Source: Desulforhopalus sp. IMCC35007
GTDB taxonomy: Bacteria > Desulfobacterota > Desulfobulbia > Desulfobulbales > Desulfocapsaceae
DNA length: 64,000 nt
Direction: 5' to 3'
NCBI RefSeq assembly: GCF_005116575.1
Contig: NZ_SWCN01000017.1
Location: 1-64,000, forward strand
Part shown: in pieces, positions 18,097-27,362 of the stretch
Layout: the number at the start of each line of letters is the position of its first letter
Position numbering within the stretch: the first letter of the stretch is position 1
The notes under the pieces: model-generated
Seen by the model: the letters and a program-made list of their open reading frames with translations, nothing else
The model's database searches: none
Told to the model about the DNA's origin: nothing
Program-made: the position numbers and the translations under genes

Positions 18097-19344
18097 CTAA
18101 GATCCTTCCGAAACACTATCCAATTCACCACTTCCTAGAAAGCTAAGGTAATAGTCCTCTAGTATCCGCACCCTCTCAACAAAATTAAAACATTCCTCGA
18201 CTCGTTTTCTGCCGCTCTTTGCCATTTTCATACGTTCATCCGGCTGCAGAAGTAAATTAGAAACAACATCAGTTAGGGATTGCACATCTCCGACCGAACA
18301 AAGGCCCCCTGTTATATTAGGGACAATAAGTTCGGGTACCCCACCTACATTTGTTGAAACAACTGGCACTTCCATTGCCATAGCTTCAAGTATAGTATTT
18401 GGCAAACCTTCAGTCAGGGATGTCAATAAAAAAAGATTAAAGGAAGCATAGACATTAAGCAAATCGCTACGATGTCCTGTAAAAAACACTACAGACTCTA
18501 ACCCTTGTTTCTCTGCTTCTTTTTTCAACTTTTCCAATTCATCCCCATAGCCATCACCTACAATGACAAACTTGACGTTCGGGATTTTCAGAGCTACACG
18601 ATGAGCCACCTCAAGGAAGGTTGGAAAATCCTTGTCGTAAGTTATTCGCGCTACAGTACCAATTAAAAAGTGATTGTCTGCCAGTTTTAATTCTTTCCGT
18701 AACACAGGTTGTGCCTTTGAGCGACACCAGTAATCAACATCAATACCATTATATAAAACAGCCACCTTATCTGGTTGCAGTCCACCATCAACGAGCCGTT
18801 TCTTAGTGTTTTCAGATATTGTTAAAATTGGTTTCGCATAACAACCCATTAACCCTAGTTGAATTTTTTTTCGTAACCTATACTTCAAAAAATCAACAAA
18901 AGTAGAAAATGATTCTTTTCTGTAGTCTGAATGTGAGTGGCATGTATACATTATCTGTAATCTAGGAACAAAACATTTGAGTAGGACCCCATACAACAAT
19001 GTCTTGTCATCATGAGAATGTACAAGTCTTATTTTCTCTTTACGGATCAGTTTCTGTAGGTTCCACAAGCATAACAAGTCCAATAGCCTTCCATCAAAAA
19101 AATCTACATAATTAACACCTAAAGATTTAGCCATCTCTTCAATCTGAAACTCATTGTCCCCTGGCTGGCGAAGATAGGCAACAAGAACATTAAGCTTGTC
19201 AGGGTCATGCCTGACAGCCGATTGCAAAATAGTTTTATCAGGTCCCCCTCCTCCTTTATAGGTACCCCGCAAATCTAGGATATTTGATTTTCCATTGCCA
19301 CTTTTTTTAAATAATTTAATCTGATTACCCCCATTCTTCAGCAC
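18097..19344 (-). CDS. family 4 glycosyltransferase with IS-altered 5' end
   Basis: The GT-B glycosyltransferase core begins at ILDLRGTYKGGGGPDKTIL and runs to the EX7E motif EGLPNTILE and VPVVSTNVGGVPEL near the end, as in exopolysaccharide GT4 enzymes. The first ~8 residues of the 415-residue open frame are encoded by the terminal repeat of the neighbouring IS1595 copy. I find no normal in-frame ATG after the IS, and a TAA stands in frame upstream of the insertion point in the reconstructed sequence. The native start is therefore either lost or a rare codon. The protein may be made as a fusion, weakly, or from an internal TTG. Confidence 0.75.
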   Translation of the reverse strand: MLKNGGNQIKLFKKSGNGKSNILDLRGTYKGGGGPDKTILQSAVRHDPDKLNVLVAYLRQPGDNEFQIEEMAKSLGVNYVDFFDGRLLDLLCLWNLQKLIRKEKIRLVHSHDDKTLLYGVLLKCFVPRLQIMYTCHSHSDYRKESFSTFVDFLKYRLRKKIQLGLMGCYAKPILTISENTKKRLVDGGLQPDKVAVLYNGIDVDYWCRSKAQPVLRKELKLADNHFLIGTVARITYDKDFPTFLEVAHRVALKIPNVKFVIVGDGYGDELEKLKKEAEKQGLESVVFFTGHRSDLLNVYASFNLFLLTSLTEGLPNTILEAMAMEVPVVSTNVGGVPELIVPNITGGLCSVGDVQSLTDVVSNLLLQPDERMKMAKSGRKRVEECFNFVERVRILEDYYLSFLGSGELDSVSEGS

Positions 19345-20374
19345 GTTTTAATTTATACTGAGGTAGAGGTTCGGTTTTATTCGCCTGCTTAATCATAACC
19401 TCAATAATGGAACCCATATGAAACCTGTTATTAAATCGAAAATTGAATTCAGCTAAATATCTAGGCAAGTGTTTGGAACTTGCGGAATGATATGTACCGT
19501 GAATAGACCTTTTGACATTGCCAATCATGGTATTGACCCAATGAAAAAACTTGTTGTCAGGATCTTCATATATCCCAGCAGTGTTGATTGAATGATGAAG
19601 ATCCACTACATGGCAAATTTTAGAAAATGGCCTAAAACCATCTGTAATAACAACACAATTATCGTCGAGGTGCCTTAAAGCCCAACTCTCAATTTCATTG
19701 GAGGTAAATGCTTTAACTTTACTCATCCCCATGTGAATCGGGTGGCCATTATCGTTATGAGAGACTGCTGCGAGAAATGGTGTTTTACCAGATGCTCCGC
19801 GACCTCGTTTTCCACTTTTTTTACCACCCCAGTACACATCATCAAGCTCAACAAGGTTATCAAGACGTAGAGAATCATCAGAACTCTTCATGACATGCTG
19901 AATTTTTTGCTTCAACCTGAAGGCCGCATTTACAGAAATTCCAAGTAGCCTTCTCAAATGGAGAGCCGATAAGCCATCTTTAGATTGAGTTATGAAGTAG
20001 ATAGCCAGAAACCAAGTGGTAAGGGGAAGTTTAGGCGATCCGAAGATAGTTCCACTTATGAGAGAGCTTTGATGTTTGCAAGCAGTGCATTGATATAGAT
20101 TGCCTGTTGTTATGGTATAATAGTGGTTGCAACCACATTGAGGGCAGCAAAACCCAGTAGGCCATTTCATGTTAAAGAGCCTATTTCTACAATCCTCTTC
20201 AGTACCATATGATTTTAGAAAGTTCTGCAAGCTCAAACCTTTTTGAAATTGTATTTTGTTTTTAGGCATGTCCCTCCTCCTGTTTTTTAGAGGTATTATG
20301 ACACACCTGGTAGGACAAATAGTGTCCTATCTCAATACTCTTTTCACCTCTACTGAACTTTAGGGGTAATCAGA
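19320..20374 (-). mobile_element. IS1595-family insertion sequence (complete)
   Basis: The 1,055-bp element has inverted ends TCTGATTACCCC at 19320-19331 and its complement at 20363-20374; inside them a second TTCAG match extends the repeat. It is flanked by 8-bp direct repeats, TAATTTAA (19312-19319) and TAGTTTAA (20375-20382), one mismatch apart. That is the target duplication size of IS1595. It carries one intact transposase. Confidence 0.85.
19325..20269 (-). CDS. IS1595-family transposase (ISXO2-like)
   Basis: The intact 314-residue transposase has an N-terminal zinc ribbon at about 34-60, CCPQCGCNHYYTI then YQCTACKHQSSL, which binds the element ends. The ISXO2-like catalytic domain follows, with VELDDVYWGGKKSGKRGRGA near 140-160 and DGFRPFSKI later. 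The conserved SIHGTYHSASSKHLPRYLAEFNFRFN closes the domain. The start is preceded by GGAGG. The gene ends five bases inside the left inverted repeat. No lesion is seen, so this element may still move and could act on the broken relatives nearby. Confidence 0.9.
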   Translation of the reverse strand: MPKNKIQFQKGLSLQNFLKSYGTEEDCRNRLFNMKWPTGFCCPQCGCNHYYTITTGNLYQCTACKHQSSLISGTIFGSPKLPLTTWFLAIYFITQSKDGLSALHLRRLLGISVNAAFRLKQKIQHVMKSSDDSLRLDNLVELDDVYWGGKKSGKRGRGASGKTPFLAAVSHNDNGHPIHMGMSKVKAFTSNEIESWALRHLDDNCVVITDGFRPFSKICHVVDLHHSINTAGIYEDPDNKFFHWVNTMIGNVKRSIHGTYHSASSKHLPRYLAEFNFRFNNRFHMGSIIEVMIKQANKTEPLPQYKLKRAEEWG

Positions 20375-20382
20375 TAGTTTAA

Positions 20383-20563
20383 TATTTTAATCAACTACAG
20401 ACCATGGAGTTTCATTATGAATATCGTTAAAATCCTTGGTCCAGCAGAAAAGATGTTTTCAAATATCGAATTTAGTGTGTTTAGACTCACTCGCTTTTCA
20501 GAATTCAATCAGTTGCACTTATTGTATTACTTCAGTACCCTTAATAAAAAAGATGTGTGCCTC
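20383..20563. other. short chromosomal remnant between two IS elements
   Basis: This stretch of about 180 bases is what remains between the intact IS1595 copy and the frameshifted one. A + strand open frame from 20417 has GGAG upstream but runs into the neighbouring element and matches nothing I know. I treat the stretch as leftover leader sequence of the GT4 gene or a gene fragment. Confidence 0.3.
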
Positions 20564-21458
20564 TTAAGGAAACTCAGCTATCTTTACAGGATCGTAGGTC
20601 AAACATGCATTGAGTAGTCTCAACGGTAGTTCGGGCTCCCAGAATCTGCAGTTAAAACGATAACAAAATTCATCTAAATATTCTTGGAGATAGCCTGAAG
20701 AAACACCATAAAAAGTGCCGTTAATAAACTTCTTCATATTGCCGATAATTATATGAACCAAAGGAAGCCACTCCGATGCTTTTTCCGGAGGAGTTACTTT
20801 CTTATAATGAAAGTACTTTTCTGCAACGGCGTTCAGAGCGTGAAAAGCATCTGTTTTAACGTCTTGGCCTGGCTTCAAATGATATGTAAGGAAGCTACGA
20901 ACTGTTTTATGAGATACCGTTTCAACAGCTTTCATCGCTACATAGCCAGCACCTTTGGTACGAGTTTCAACGGCAATAAGAACATGTCTCTTTCCTTCTG
21001 CCCCGCAACCCCGCTTGCCAGCACGTTTTCCTCCAACATAGGTATCATCGAATTCAATCAGGTTATTCAGTCTATAGATACTGTCACGATAAGCCATAGC
21101 TGTACGGATCTTTCGCAAAATAGTACTTGCGGTCAACCAAGATACCCCAATATGTTTAGACAACCTAAGGGGCAGAAACGCCGCCTTTATTAGAGGCGGT
21201 CGAGTAAATTGCCCAGAACCATTTTACAAGTGGTGTTTTTGTCGCATGAAACAGTGGATCACCTGTTACCGATACTTGGTGTCGACATTGAGAGCACTGA
21301 TAAAACCTCCGGGTGGCAATGAAATTGTATCTCTGATAACCACATTGAGGACATTGGAATCCTTGTGGCCAAAGAACTTTAGCAAGTGTATTAGCACAGG
21401 ACCTTTCTGCTCCGAACCGCTTCTGCCATTCCAGAAGAGAAATATTTGGCATTTTCAT
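20564..21458 (-). pseudogene. IS1595-family transposase, frameshifted
   Basis: The N-terminal part (21165-21458) has the zinc ribbon CPQCGYQRYNF...CSQCRHQ. The C-terminal part (20564-21163) has IEFDDTYVGGKRAGKRGCGA and FINGTFYGVSSGYLQEYLDEFCYRFN. They are in different frames. At about 21168-21175 a run of four C replaces three; removing one C restores KGGVSALRLSKHIGVSW. This is a single +1 change, either a recent mutation or a base-call error. The sequence is clearly different from the intact IS1595 copy beside it, so this was a separate insertion. Its terminal repeats were not resolved. Confidence 0.85.
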
Positions 21459-21565
21459 AGCAAGACCTCCTGTGTTTCATTATATTGTTGATCTTGCAGT
21501 GGAATATAACCATTCGGCTGAGTATTGTATAGAGGCAAGAAAAGATATAATATATGGCATATTGC

Positions 21566-22084
21566 TCATAAGGACATTTCTTTTATTTCACACTTATATC
21601 CTATTACAATACTGTTATCAGATACATCTTCATCAACAACCGTATTTGCTCCTATCTTGCAATTATTACCAATAACTACATCTCCAATAATTTTTGCCCC
21701 AACTCCTATCATTACATTGTCACCTATCTTTGCAGCATTTCCGTAACCGCCACGATCACCAATAGTAACATGATGATAAACAGTGCAATTCTCACCAATT
21801 TCTACAGTCGGATGCAGAATAATACCACCAAAATGATGTATTCTAAATCCCTTACCAATTTTACACGCCGCTGGTATGGAAATACCTGTGGTGACCTCAA
21901 TAAACCGCTCTACAAAAAAACGAAAAGGTTGGCCTGGCAATCGTTGAATTAAAAGCCAATGAAAAAAACGGTAAACAATAATAGCCTGAAACCCCTGTGA
22001 AAGGACTCCACGCGCTAGAACTCGTAAGGTGATTTTGTTCATACTATCAAATCGCCTTATGTCCGACTTCACATTCTCAAACAT
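21566..22084 (-). CDS. serine-O-acetyltransferase-like (CysE/hexapeptide) protein
   Basis: The 172-residue protein has the short helical N-terminus MFENVKSDIRRFDSMN. Left-handed beta-helix hexapeptide repeats run from about residue 85 (IGKGFRIHHFGGIILHP, IGENCTVYHHVTIGDRGG, IGDNVMIGVGAKIIG, IGNNCKIGANTVV). The HHVTIGD histidine is the probable catalytic base. This short CysE-like type is common in exopolysaccharide loci, where it O-acetylates a sugar. Two relatives are encoded at 30875-31444 and 31498-32088. It is stranded between two transposons. Confidence 0.8.
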   Translation of the reverse strand: MFENVKSDIRRFDSMNKITLRVLARGVLSQGFQAIIVYRFFHWLLIQRLPGQPFRFFVERFIEVTTGISIPAACKIGKGFRIHHFGGIILHPTVEIGENCTVYHHVTIGDRGGYGNAAKIGDNVMIGVGAKIIGDVVIGNNCKIGANTVVDEDVSDNSIVIGYKCEIKEMSL

Positions 22085-22412
22085 ATCCCCCCCATAGAAA
22101 ATGGCTCACATAATTCAAACGATGCCGTGCTATTTAAACTAGTTATCAGATTTCTTGTCATGATCCAAATATTTTAGTAAAGCATTAAACAATTATATAT
22201 TTACCTGAAATCATGGAAACCTTCACTTACCAGTGTTGTGAATTACAGACAGGATAATTTTCCTGTTCGAGAGTGCTAATGTTTGTTACATTTGCAATAG
22301 ATAGTTCTCAGTCAGTAACTTTTTCAGGACCGCTTCTTGAACCTTGCGCAATATGATTTGTTTTAGTGAAGCATGTTTTTAATTTTAACAGCACACCACA
22401 ACTCAACATCTT
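22085..22412. other. AT-rich intergenic stretch, no gene seen
   Basis: This region lies between the acetyltransferase start and the ISNCY-like element and should contain the promoter of the acetyltransferase. No convincing open frame, RNA gene or strong hairpin was found. Sequence beyond 22412 belongs to the IS. Confidence 0.5.
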
Positions 22413-24105
22413 AGCTAGTTTCCATCCTGAAACCTCTGCTTTTGGAGGAGCCCCAGGGGAAAATTGAAAAAATTTAAAATTTCCATCGTTTGTTGAGTGC
22501 TATATCTTCAGCAATAGGCTACGTATTGAGAATATCACTCTAATTTTAGCATAGGTTTCCCTCCGAGATTCAAATATCACCTATGTTACCGGCAATTAAG
22601 CCGTTGCCAGCTTCAATCTGGCAAGAACAAGAAGATTATACGATACTATATTGCTCCATACATACTGTTTGAAACCTTGCCAACCAGACCAACTGCACCT
22701 GCTAAGGCCATACGCTCGCTTCAAGGTGGAGATATTTGCTTCGATGCCGGCGCGGAAGTTTTTGAGCTTGCGATATACCCAGTTGCTTTTGGCCATGTCC
22801 ATAACCGACAGACCACGTTTTTTTGAAAACACTGCATCTTTGACCTGGTGCTCTTTGGCGTAGCCAAGGTTCTTTTTAGAGGCAAAGCCACCATCAGCAC
22901 TGGTTTGTCGAGGAAGACGACCATAGTATTTTTTTTGGCGATCAAGTAATTCCTGGAAACGTTCTGAGTCAGCAGGATTGCCTCTTTCTATAAGGCAATC
23001 GATGATCAAATTTGATTGGCCACCTGTAAGAAATATTTTATGGCCATATTCTGTCTTCCGGTTGCCTTTGACAATAATATCGGTATGCGTTTCAAAAAAG
23101 GAGACAACCTTTTCCGAAGCAGGTACTTTTTCATTTTTGATTACTCGGCGCTCAGTTTGATCGATAACTTTTTTCAAAAGATTGACGGCTCTCGCCAGTT
23201 TCTCGGCAAGATTACGGGCTCGAAACATGTCTAAAACAATGTTCCCTTCGTAAGAAAAAAGCTCTTCGACGGCTGGTTCTGCATAACCACACACCTTCGA
23301 AGCATACAACAACATGTCTTTGTAGGCGGCGTCTCGAGTTGTTTTCTTTTTGGTGTTTTGAATTTTAAACAAACGTTTCTTTACAACTCTGCGATGGTCC
23401 GAGAAAAAATAAAGTGGTTTCGGCGAAAATTCTTTCCCATCGAAGAGCCAACGGGTGATGACTCGAACGCCATCCCAGAGTAGAGTTGAATCGCTCGGCG
23501 AGTGGATATCTGATTCAACGACAGTTGAATCAAGCCGGATCTTCCGACCCTTCTCAAGATTTTCATCATTGGCGTAAGCAACGATAAAATGATGGATAGC
23601 GACCCAGGTTTCTTCGCTGAGGGACTTGATATTGCTTTGCAGGGCTGATTTGCTGGGGTATTGACCCATTTTAAATTTAACAAAAGCTCGAAAAGAGAGC
23701 GAATCAGCAAGATAATATTCCAGGTCATCGTAGGTCAGTTCGCGGAGTTGCTTTAAGATAGCGCAACGTAAAACTTGTTCAGCGGTCATGCCATCTCTTC
23801 CTGTGTCCGTCCTACGGCCTTTTGTGAGATCTGCAAAAGCCAGGTTTAAGATCTCAGGATTGGCCTCAAGGATAATGGACATTTGTTCAAGTTCTTTTGG
23901 CCCAGGATTTTTACCGAGGACTTCGAAGATTGTCCTTTGTGGATTCCGTTTTTTGCGCATATTGACATTTTCCCCTATGATCTATTTGAACCATTTCAAT
24001 AGGTTGCTATATGCATCTTACAACAGTTTACAAAAATATCGACGGTTTTTTGACGACTTTCATGTGTGATTTCTGACTCTTATGGTTTCAGGATGGAAAC
24101 TAGCT
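22413..24105 (-). mobile_element. ISNCY-like insertion sequence with perfect 22-bp ends
   Basis: Perfect inverted repeats of 22 bp lie at 22413-22434 and 24084-24105 (core TTTCCATCCTGAAACC). They enclose a single transposase gene. The outer AGCTAG/CTAGCT bases are partly palindromic, so a CTAG or TAG target duplication cannot be told apart from the repeat itself. The length is about 1.69 kb. The element looks complete. Confidence 0.85.
22596..23960 (-). CDS. ISNCY-type DDE transposase
   Basis: This intact 454-residue transposase carries an N-terminal DUF772-like helical domain at about 45-125, with DGMTAEQVLRCAILKQLREL and LEYYLADSLSFRAFVKF. The DDE_Tnp_1-like catalytic domain then begins with the first aspartate in IRLDSTVVESDIHSPSDS. 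Later motifs include SADGGFASKKNL and a final NISTLKRAYGLSRCSWSGW. The layout fits elements grouped as ISNCY, with IS1182/IS5-type relatives as the alternative. No internal lesion was found. It lies within perfect terminal repeats. Confidence 0.8.
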   Translation of the reverse strand: MRKKRNPQRTIFEVLGKNPGPKELEQMSIILEANPEILNLAFADLTKGRRTDTGRDGMTAEQVLRCAILKQLRELTYDDLEYYLADSLSFRAFVKFKMGQYPSKSALQSNIKSLSEETWVAIHHFIVAYANDENLEKGRKIRLDSTVVESDIHSPSDSTLLWDGVRVITRWLFDGKEFSPKPLYFFSDHRRVVKKRLFKIQNTKKKTTRDAAYKDMLLYASKVCGYAEPAVEELFSYEGNIVLDMFRARNLAEKLARAVNLLKKVIDQTERRVIKNEKVPASEKVVSFFETHTDIIVKGNRKTEYGHKIFLTGGQSNLIIDCLIERGNPADSERFQELLDRQKKYYGRLPRQTSADGGFASKKNLGYAKEHQVKDAVFSKKRGLSVMDMAKSNWVYRKLKNFRAGIEANISTLKRAYGLSRCSWSGWQGFKQYVWSNIVSYNLLVLARLKLATA

Positions 24106-24179
24106 AGCAGGGTAAAAATAATGACTTTGGCCTGGATCGGACCTAGAATAATTTAAAAATTGCTAAACAGGCCCCATCT

Positions 24180-24926
24180 TCATCTAGTTGCCTTTTCTTT
24201 CATTGTTGCTTTAGCAAAACTATTAGTGAGACAATTTTGAAAATCAGTAAGAGCAAAGGAAAAGAATGAAAATGCTGCTAATAGCTCGAAAATTTCATCA
24301 TCCATTTGTGTATAATACCCCCACAATGAAAATGGTGAAAATCCAAGTGTGCCGAATCTAACACCGATTATCCCCCAAACTATTAATGAAAATATATAAA
24401 TCTGTAGTATTGCATTATTTATGATTGGTATATTGTGTTTACAAATAAATTTTACAATAGCATTTTTATTCTTACATAAATATGGGTATACTATAAAAAA
24501 CAGTACTGTCAGGAAAAAAAAAGAGTTTGAAAAAATACTAATTGACCCAATATTATGTATATTAGTTTCATTTTGTTTGTTTATTGATACAATAAAATCT
24601 GGTCCATCAAATCCGAAGTATCGTTGTCCCCAACTTATTTCTTCACCAGCACAGATAAAAAACATAAGAGCTATCAAAGACCTAAACACATTATTACCAA
24701 TAGTTTTATTGGGCTCAGCAAATATAGCACATAAACAAGCGACACAAGCAACTACCCAAAATAATGCTGAACCAGTTTCAACAATATTATCCTCATAAAT
24801 ACACAAGAAATAACGAGGGATATCCGAGCAAGCAATATAGAGCGCAAACACTCCTACAATCACAACAAAAATAAGAAGTAAGTTCTCCATGACACTTTTT
24901 TTCCCAAAGAGCGACATCTCTAACAT
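24180..24926 (-). CDS. hypothetical six-helix membrane protein with GEEISWGQR motif
   Basis: This integral membrane protein of 248 residues has about six helices: LLLIFVVIVGVFALYIA, ALFWVVACVACLCAIF, VFRSLIALMFFIC, FFFLTVLFFIVYPYL, ILQIYIFSLIVWGIIGV and ELLAAFSFFSFAL. At the end of helix three it carries CAGEEISWGQRYFGF, a polar motif in a hydrophobic setting that is likely functional. The EE pair recalls, but does not match, intramembrane proteases of the CPBP type. I cannot name the family. It lies between the ISNCY copy and the small gene upstream on the same strand. Confidence 0.6.
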   Translation of the reverse strand: MLEMSLFGKKSVMENLLLIFVVIVGVFALYIACSDIPRYFLCIYEDNIVETGSALFWVVACVACLCAIFAEPNKTIGNNVFRSLIALMFFICAGEEISWGQRYFGFDGPDFIVSINKQNETNIHNIGSISIFSNSFFFLTVLFFIVYPYLCKNKNAIVKFICKHNIPIINNAILQIYIFSLIVWGIIGVRFGTLGFSPFSLWGYYTQMDDEIFELLAAFSFFSFALTDFQNCLTNSFAKATMKEKATR

Positions 24927-24986
24927 GATAATTAAATATCTAAAAAAAGGTTAACCTAGTCTAATAACAAGTCAAATGACATTCCT

Positions 24987-25298
24987 TTATAAATTTTTTT
25001 TCAATATTTTTTCTAAACCGTCATGTTCGCGTAGATAAAACTTTTTAAAAAGCAACGATTCGTAAATCACAGCTTGTCTCCTCCCTTCTTCATCCAACTT
25101 CAAAATGCGACTGTAACATTTTTCAATTGTATCAAAAGAGAAATCAGTTTTTTGTGTATTATAGTCTGTGGCTTTATGTGCACCAAAAGACAAATTTACT
25201 TTTTGTTTATCGTAGTCAGTCGCGTATACAAGAAACAGAAAAAATATAATTATACTAAAAGCATAAAGGAAAAAGAATCGATTGTTCATCATTCTCAT
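24987..25298 (-). CDS. small single-pass membrane protein, hypothetical
   Basis: The 103-residue product starts with MRMMNNRFFFLYAFSIIIFF, one transmembrane or signal-anchor helix at about 7-26. A polar helical domain follows, with DTIEKCYSRILKLDEEGRRQ. A short internal echo (ATDYDKQKVNLSFGAHK, then ATDYNTQKTDFSF) suggests a small duplication. No family is recognised. It is transcribed toward the six-helix gene. It might be a lipid- or glycan-locus accessory; coding status is likely but not certain. Confidence 0.45.
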   Translation of the reverse strand: MRMMNNRFFFLYAFSIIIFFLFLVYATDYDKQKVNLSFGAHKATDYNTQKTDFSFDTIEKCYSRILKLDEEGRRQAVIYESLLFKKFYLREHDGLEKILKKNL

Positions 25299-25390
25299 TT
25301 TTTCTTGAGATTTATGTCTGCGAACACTGGTAGCTCAACCGCAATAACACCAGGTTCATGCTCATACTTTCATAATTTATACATATGTTT

Positions 25391-27259
25391 TCATCTATCT
25401 CTTTCATTTTTCAACCAAAGAGAAAACATAAGTATAGTCCACAAAAGAGTTCCATTTTCCACCTTCGCACTTTGGTGTTCACCCCAAATATTCTCAACAC
25501 TCTTCAGATTCAAGAACTCATTTAAGAAGTTGTTGTGAAAAATTTCCTTCTCTGCCATCTCTTTCAACTCATGTCGAAACCAGTGATCCAAAGGCACGAC
25601 AAACCCACGTTTTTTACGGCTTCGTATTGCCTTGGGTAATACCTTTTTCAAAGAATTCTTTAAAATAAATTTCTTTTCTCCATCTTTTAGCTTTAAATCT
25701 GAAGGTATACTAGCAGCGAACTCAATGAGCTTGTGATCCAATAAAGGAGAACGAACTTCTAAAGAATTCGCCATGCTCATACGATCAACTTTTACTAATA
25801 TATCCCCTGGAAGATACATTTTCAAATCAGTATATAGAATTTTAGACAAGTGATCTGGGCCGTTAGCTTTATCATACAACCGAACAATATGCTTGCTGGG
25901 ATCATATTCGGCAGAAAGATTGAGCATTTTTTCAGATAGAATCAGATCTAATTGACGATTTGTAATAAAACTATTAGTGAGAAAAAAAGCTTTTCCTGGT
26001 GACAGGGACGTTGAGCGTAACAGAGAGTTTGCCCTTTTTAATAATCCAACATCAGATCCATTAGTGACTCTTGCACCCAAAGCTAACAAAGAATTTGGCA
26101 GCATAGAACGGACTCGGTTTTCAAACATATCAGCAGAATATTTTTGATATCCAGCGAAACTTTCATCGCCACCATCACCTGTCAAGGCAACAGTTACATT
26201 CTTTTTTGCAAGTTTCGAGACATAATACGTTGGCACCATGGAGGAGTCAGCGAATGGTTCACCAAAGTGATACACAAGCTTTTTAATAATTTGCGCTGGT
26301 TCATCCCGCACATAATGCTCATGATGGTTAGTTTGCATTACTTCAGCAAACTGACGAGCATCAGTAGCTTCATCGATAGTTTTATCAAAAAAACCTATAG
26401 AACAAGTAGTAACTGGCTCAGTTAATGCTTCTGCCATTAAGGCAACGATACCAGAAGAATCTATACCTCCACTCAAAAATGCTCCTAAAGGTACATCAGA
26501 AATTAGACGACAGCTTGTTGCCTCACGCATTTCAGCTAGCAACGCTTCGCTGATTTCTCCAACGGATCCTTGAATTTGATTAGAAAAATCTACATCCCAA
26601 TATTGTTGAATGGCCAGATGATTGTTCTGAAAGATGAAAAAATGACCAGGTTCTAGTTTATATATATTTTGATAAATTGTTTTAGGGTCAGGAATAAAGA
26701 GATAATGCAAGTAGTCAAGAAAGGCAGTGTTGTCAATTTTTCGTGGAATAGACTTAATGGCAAGTAGTGATTTTAGTTCAGAAGCAAAGGCAAAGTCATT
26801 TTTCCTTTGGTAGTAAAAAAATGGTTTTTTACCAATACGGTCTCTTGCCCCAAATAATCTCTTTTCCTTCTTGTCCCATATCACATAAGCAAACATGCCT
26901 CTTATCATTAATAAGGAGGTCGAACCATATTCAGCATATAGATAAAGTAGTACCTCTGTATCTGTGTCTGAGTGAAATTCATAGCCTAAATCCTGTAGTC
27001 CTTTTCGCAATTCGAGGTAATTATAAATTTCACCATTAAAGACGATTGTAAACCTCCCATCCAATATAGACATCGGTTGTTTTCCATCTTGAGAGAGATC
27101 TATAATTGAAAGCCGGCGATGACATAAACCTATCTCATCATCATAGTTGATATCACCCATATCAGGACCACGGTGTATCATGGCCACATTCATCTGGAAT
27201 AATACCTCTTCGGGAGTTTCCCCAAGTAAAGTTCTAGTTGCTCCAGCTATTCCACACAT
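25391..27259 (-). CDS. asnB: glutamine-hydrolysing asparagine synthase
   Basis: The 622-residue enzyme begins MCGIAGATRT, so Cys2 becomes the N-terminal nucleophile of the class II glutaminase domain. RHRPD-type RGPD and RRLSIIDLS follow. The synthetase half has the PP-loop FLSGGIDSSGIVALMAE near residue 258 and ALTGDGGDESFAGYQKY near 360. The enzyme transfers ammonia to an activated carboxylate. In sugar loci such proteins often amidate uronic acids or amino acids on the glycan, which is as likely here as plain asparagine synthesis. A second, XrtA-type member is encoded at 37489-39450. Confidence 0.88.
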   Translation of the reverse strand: MCGIAGATRTLLGETPEEVLFQMNVAMIHRGPDMGDINYDDEIGLCHRRLSIIDLSQDGKQPMSILDGRFTIVFNGEIYNYLELRKGLQDLGYEFHSDTDTEVLLYLYAEYGSTSLLMIRGMFAYVIWDKKEKRLFGARDRIGKKPFFYYQRKNDFAFASELKSLLAIKSIPRKIDNTAFLDYLHYLFIPDPKTIYQNIYKLEPGHFFIFQNNHLAIQQYWDVDFSNQIQGSVGEISEALLAEMREATSCRLISDVPLGAFLSGGIDSSGIVALMAEALTEPVTTCSIGFFDKTIDEATDARQFAEVMQTNHHEHYVRDEPAQIIKKLVYHFGEPFADSSMVPTYYVSKLAKKNVTVALTGDGGDESFAGYQKYSADMFENRVRSMLPNSLLALGARVTNGSDVGLLKRANSLLRSTSLSPGKAFFLTNSFITNRQLDLILSEKMLNLSAEYDPSKHIVRLYDKANGPDHLSKILYTDLKMYLPGDILVKVDRMSMANSLEVRSPLLDHKLIEFAASIPSDLKLKDGEKKFILKNSLKKVLPKAIRSRKKRGFVVPLDHWFRHELKEMAEKEIFHNNFLNEFLNLKSVENIWGEHQSAKVENGTLLWTILMFSLWLKNERDR

Positions 27260-27362
27260 TTTTTCCTCTGTTAACTTGAACGTTTACCCCATTAACGGAA
27301 GCAACAAACCCAGTAGTATTGCGAATTATTCTGTTGAATAATTTAGAAAATTGACAGTAAAA

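Noticed and set aside
20417-20617. + strand gene with GGAG upstream between the two IS1595 copies
   Set aside because: It runs into the neighbouring transposon on the other strand and has no family match; treated as a remnant.
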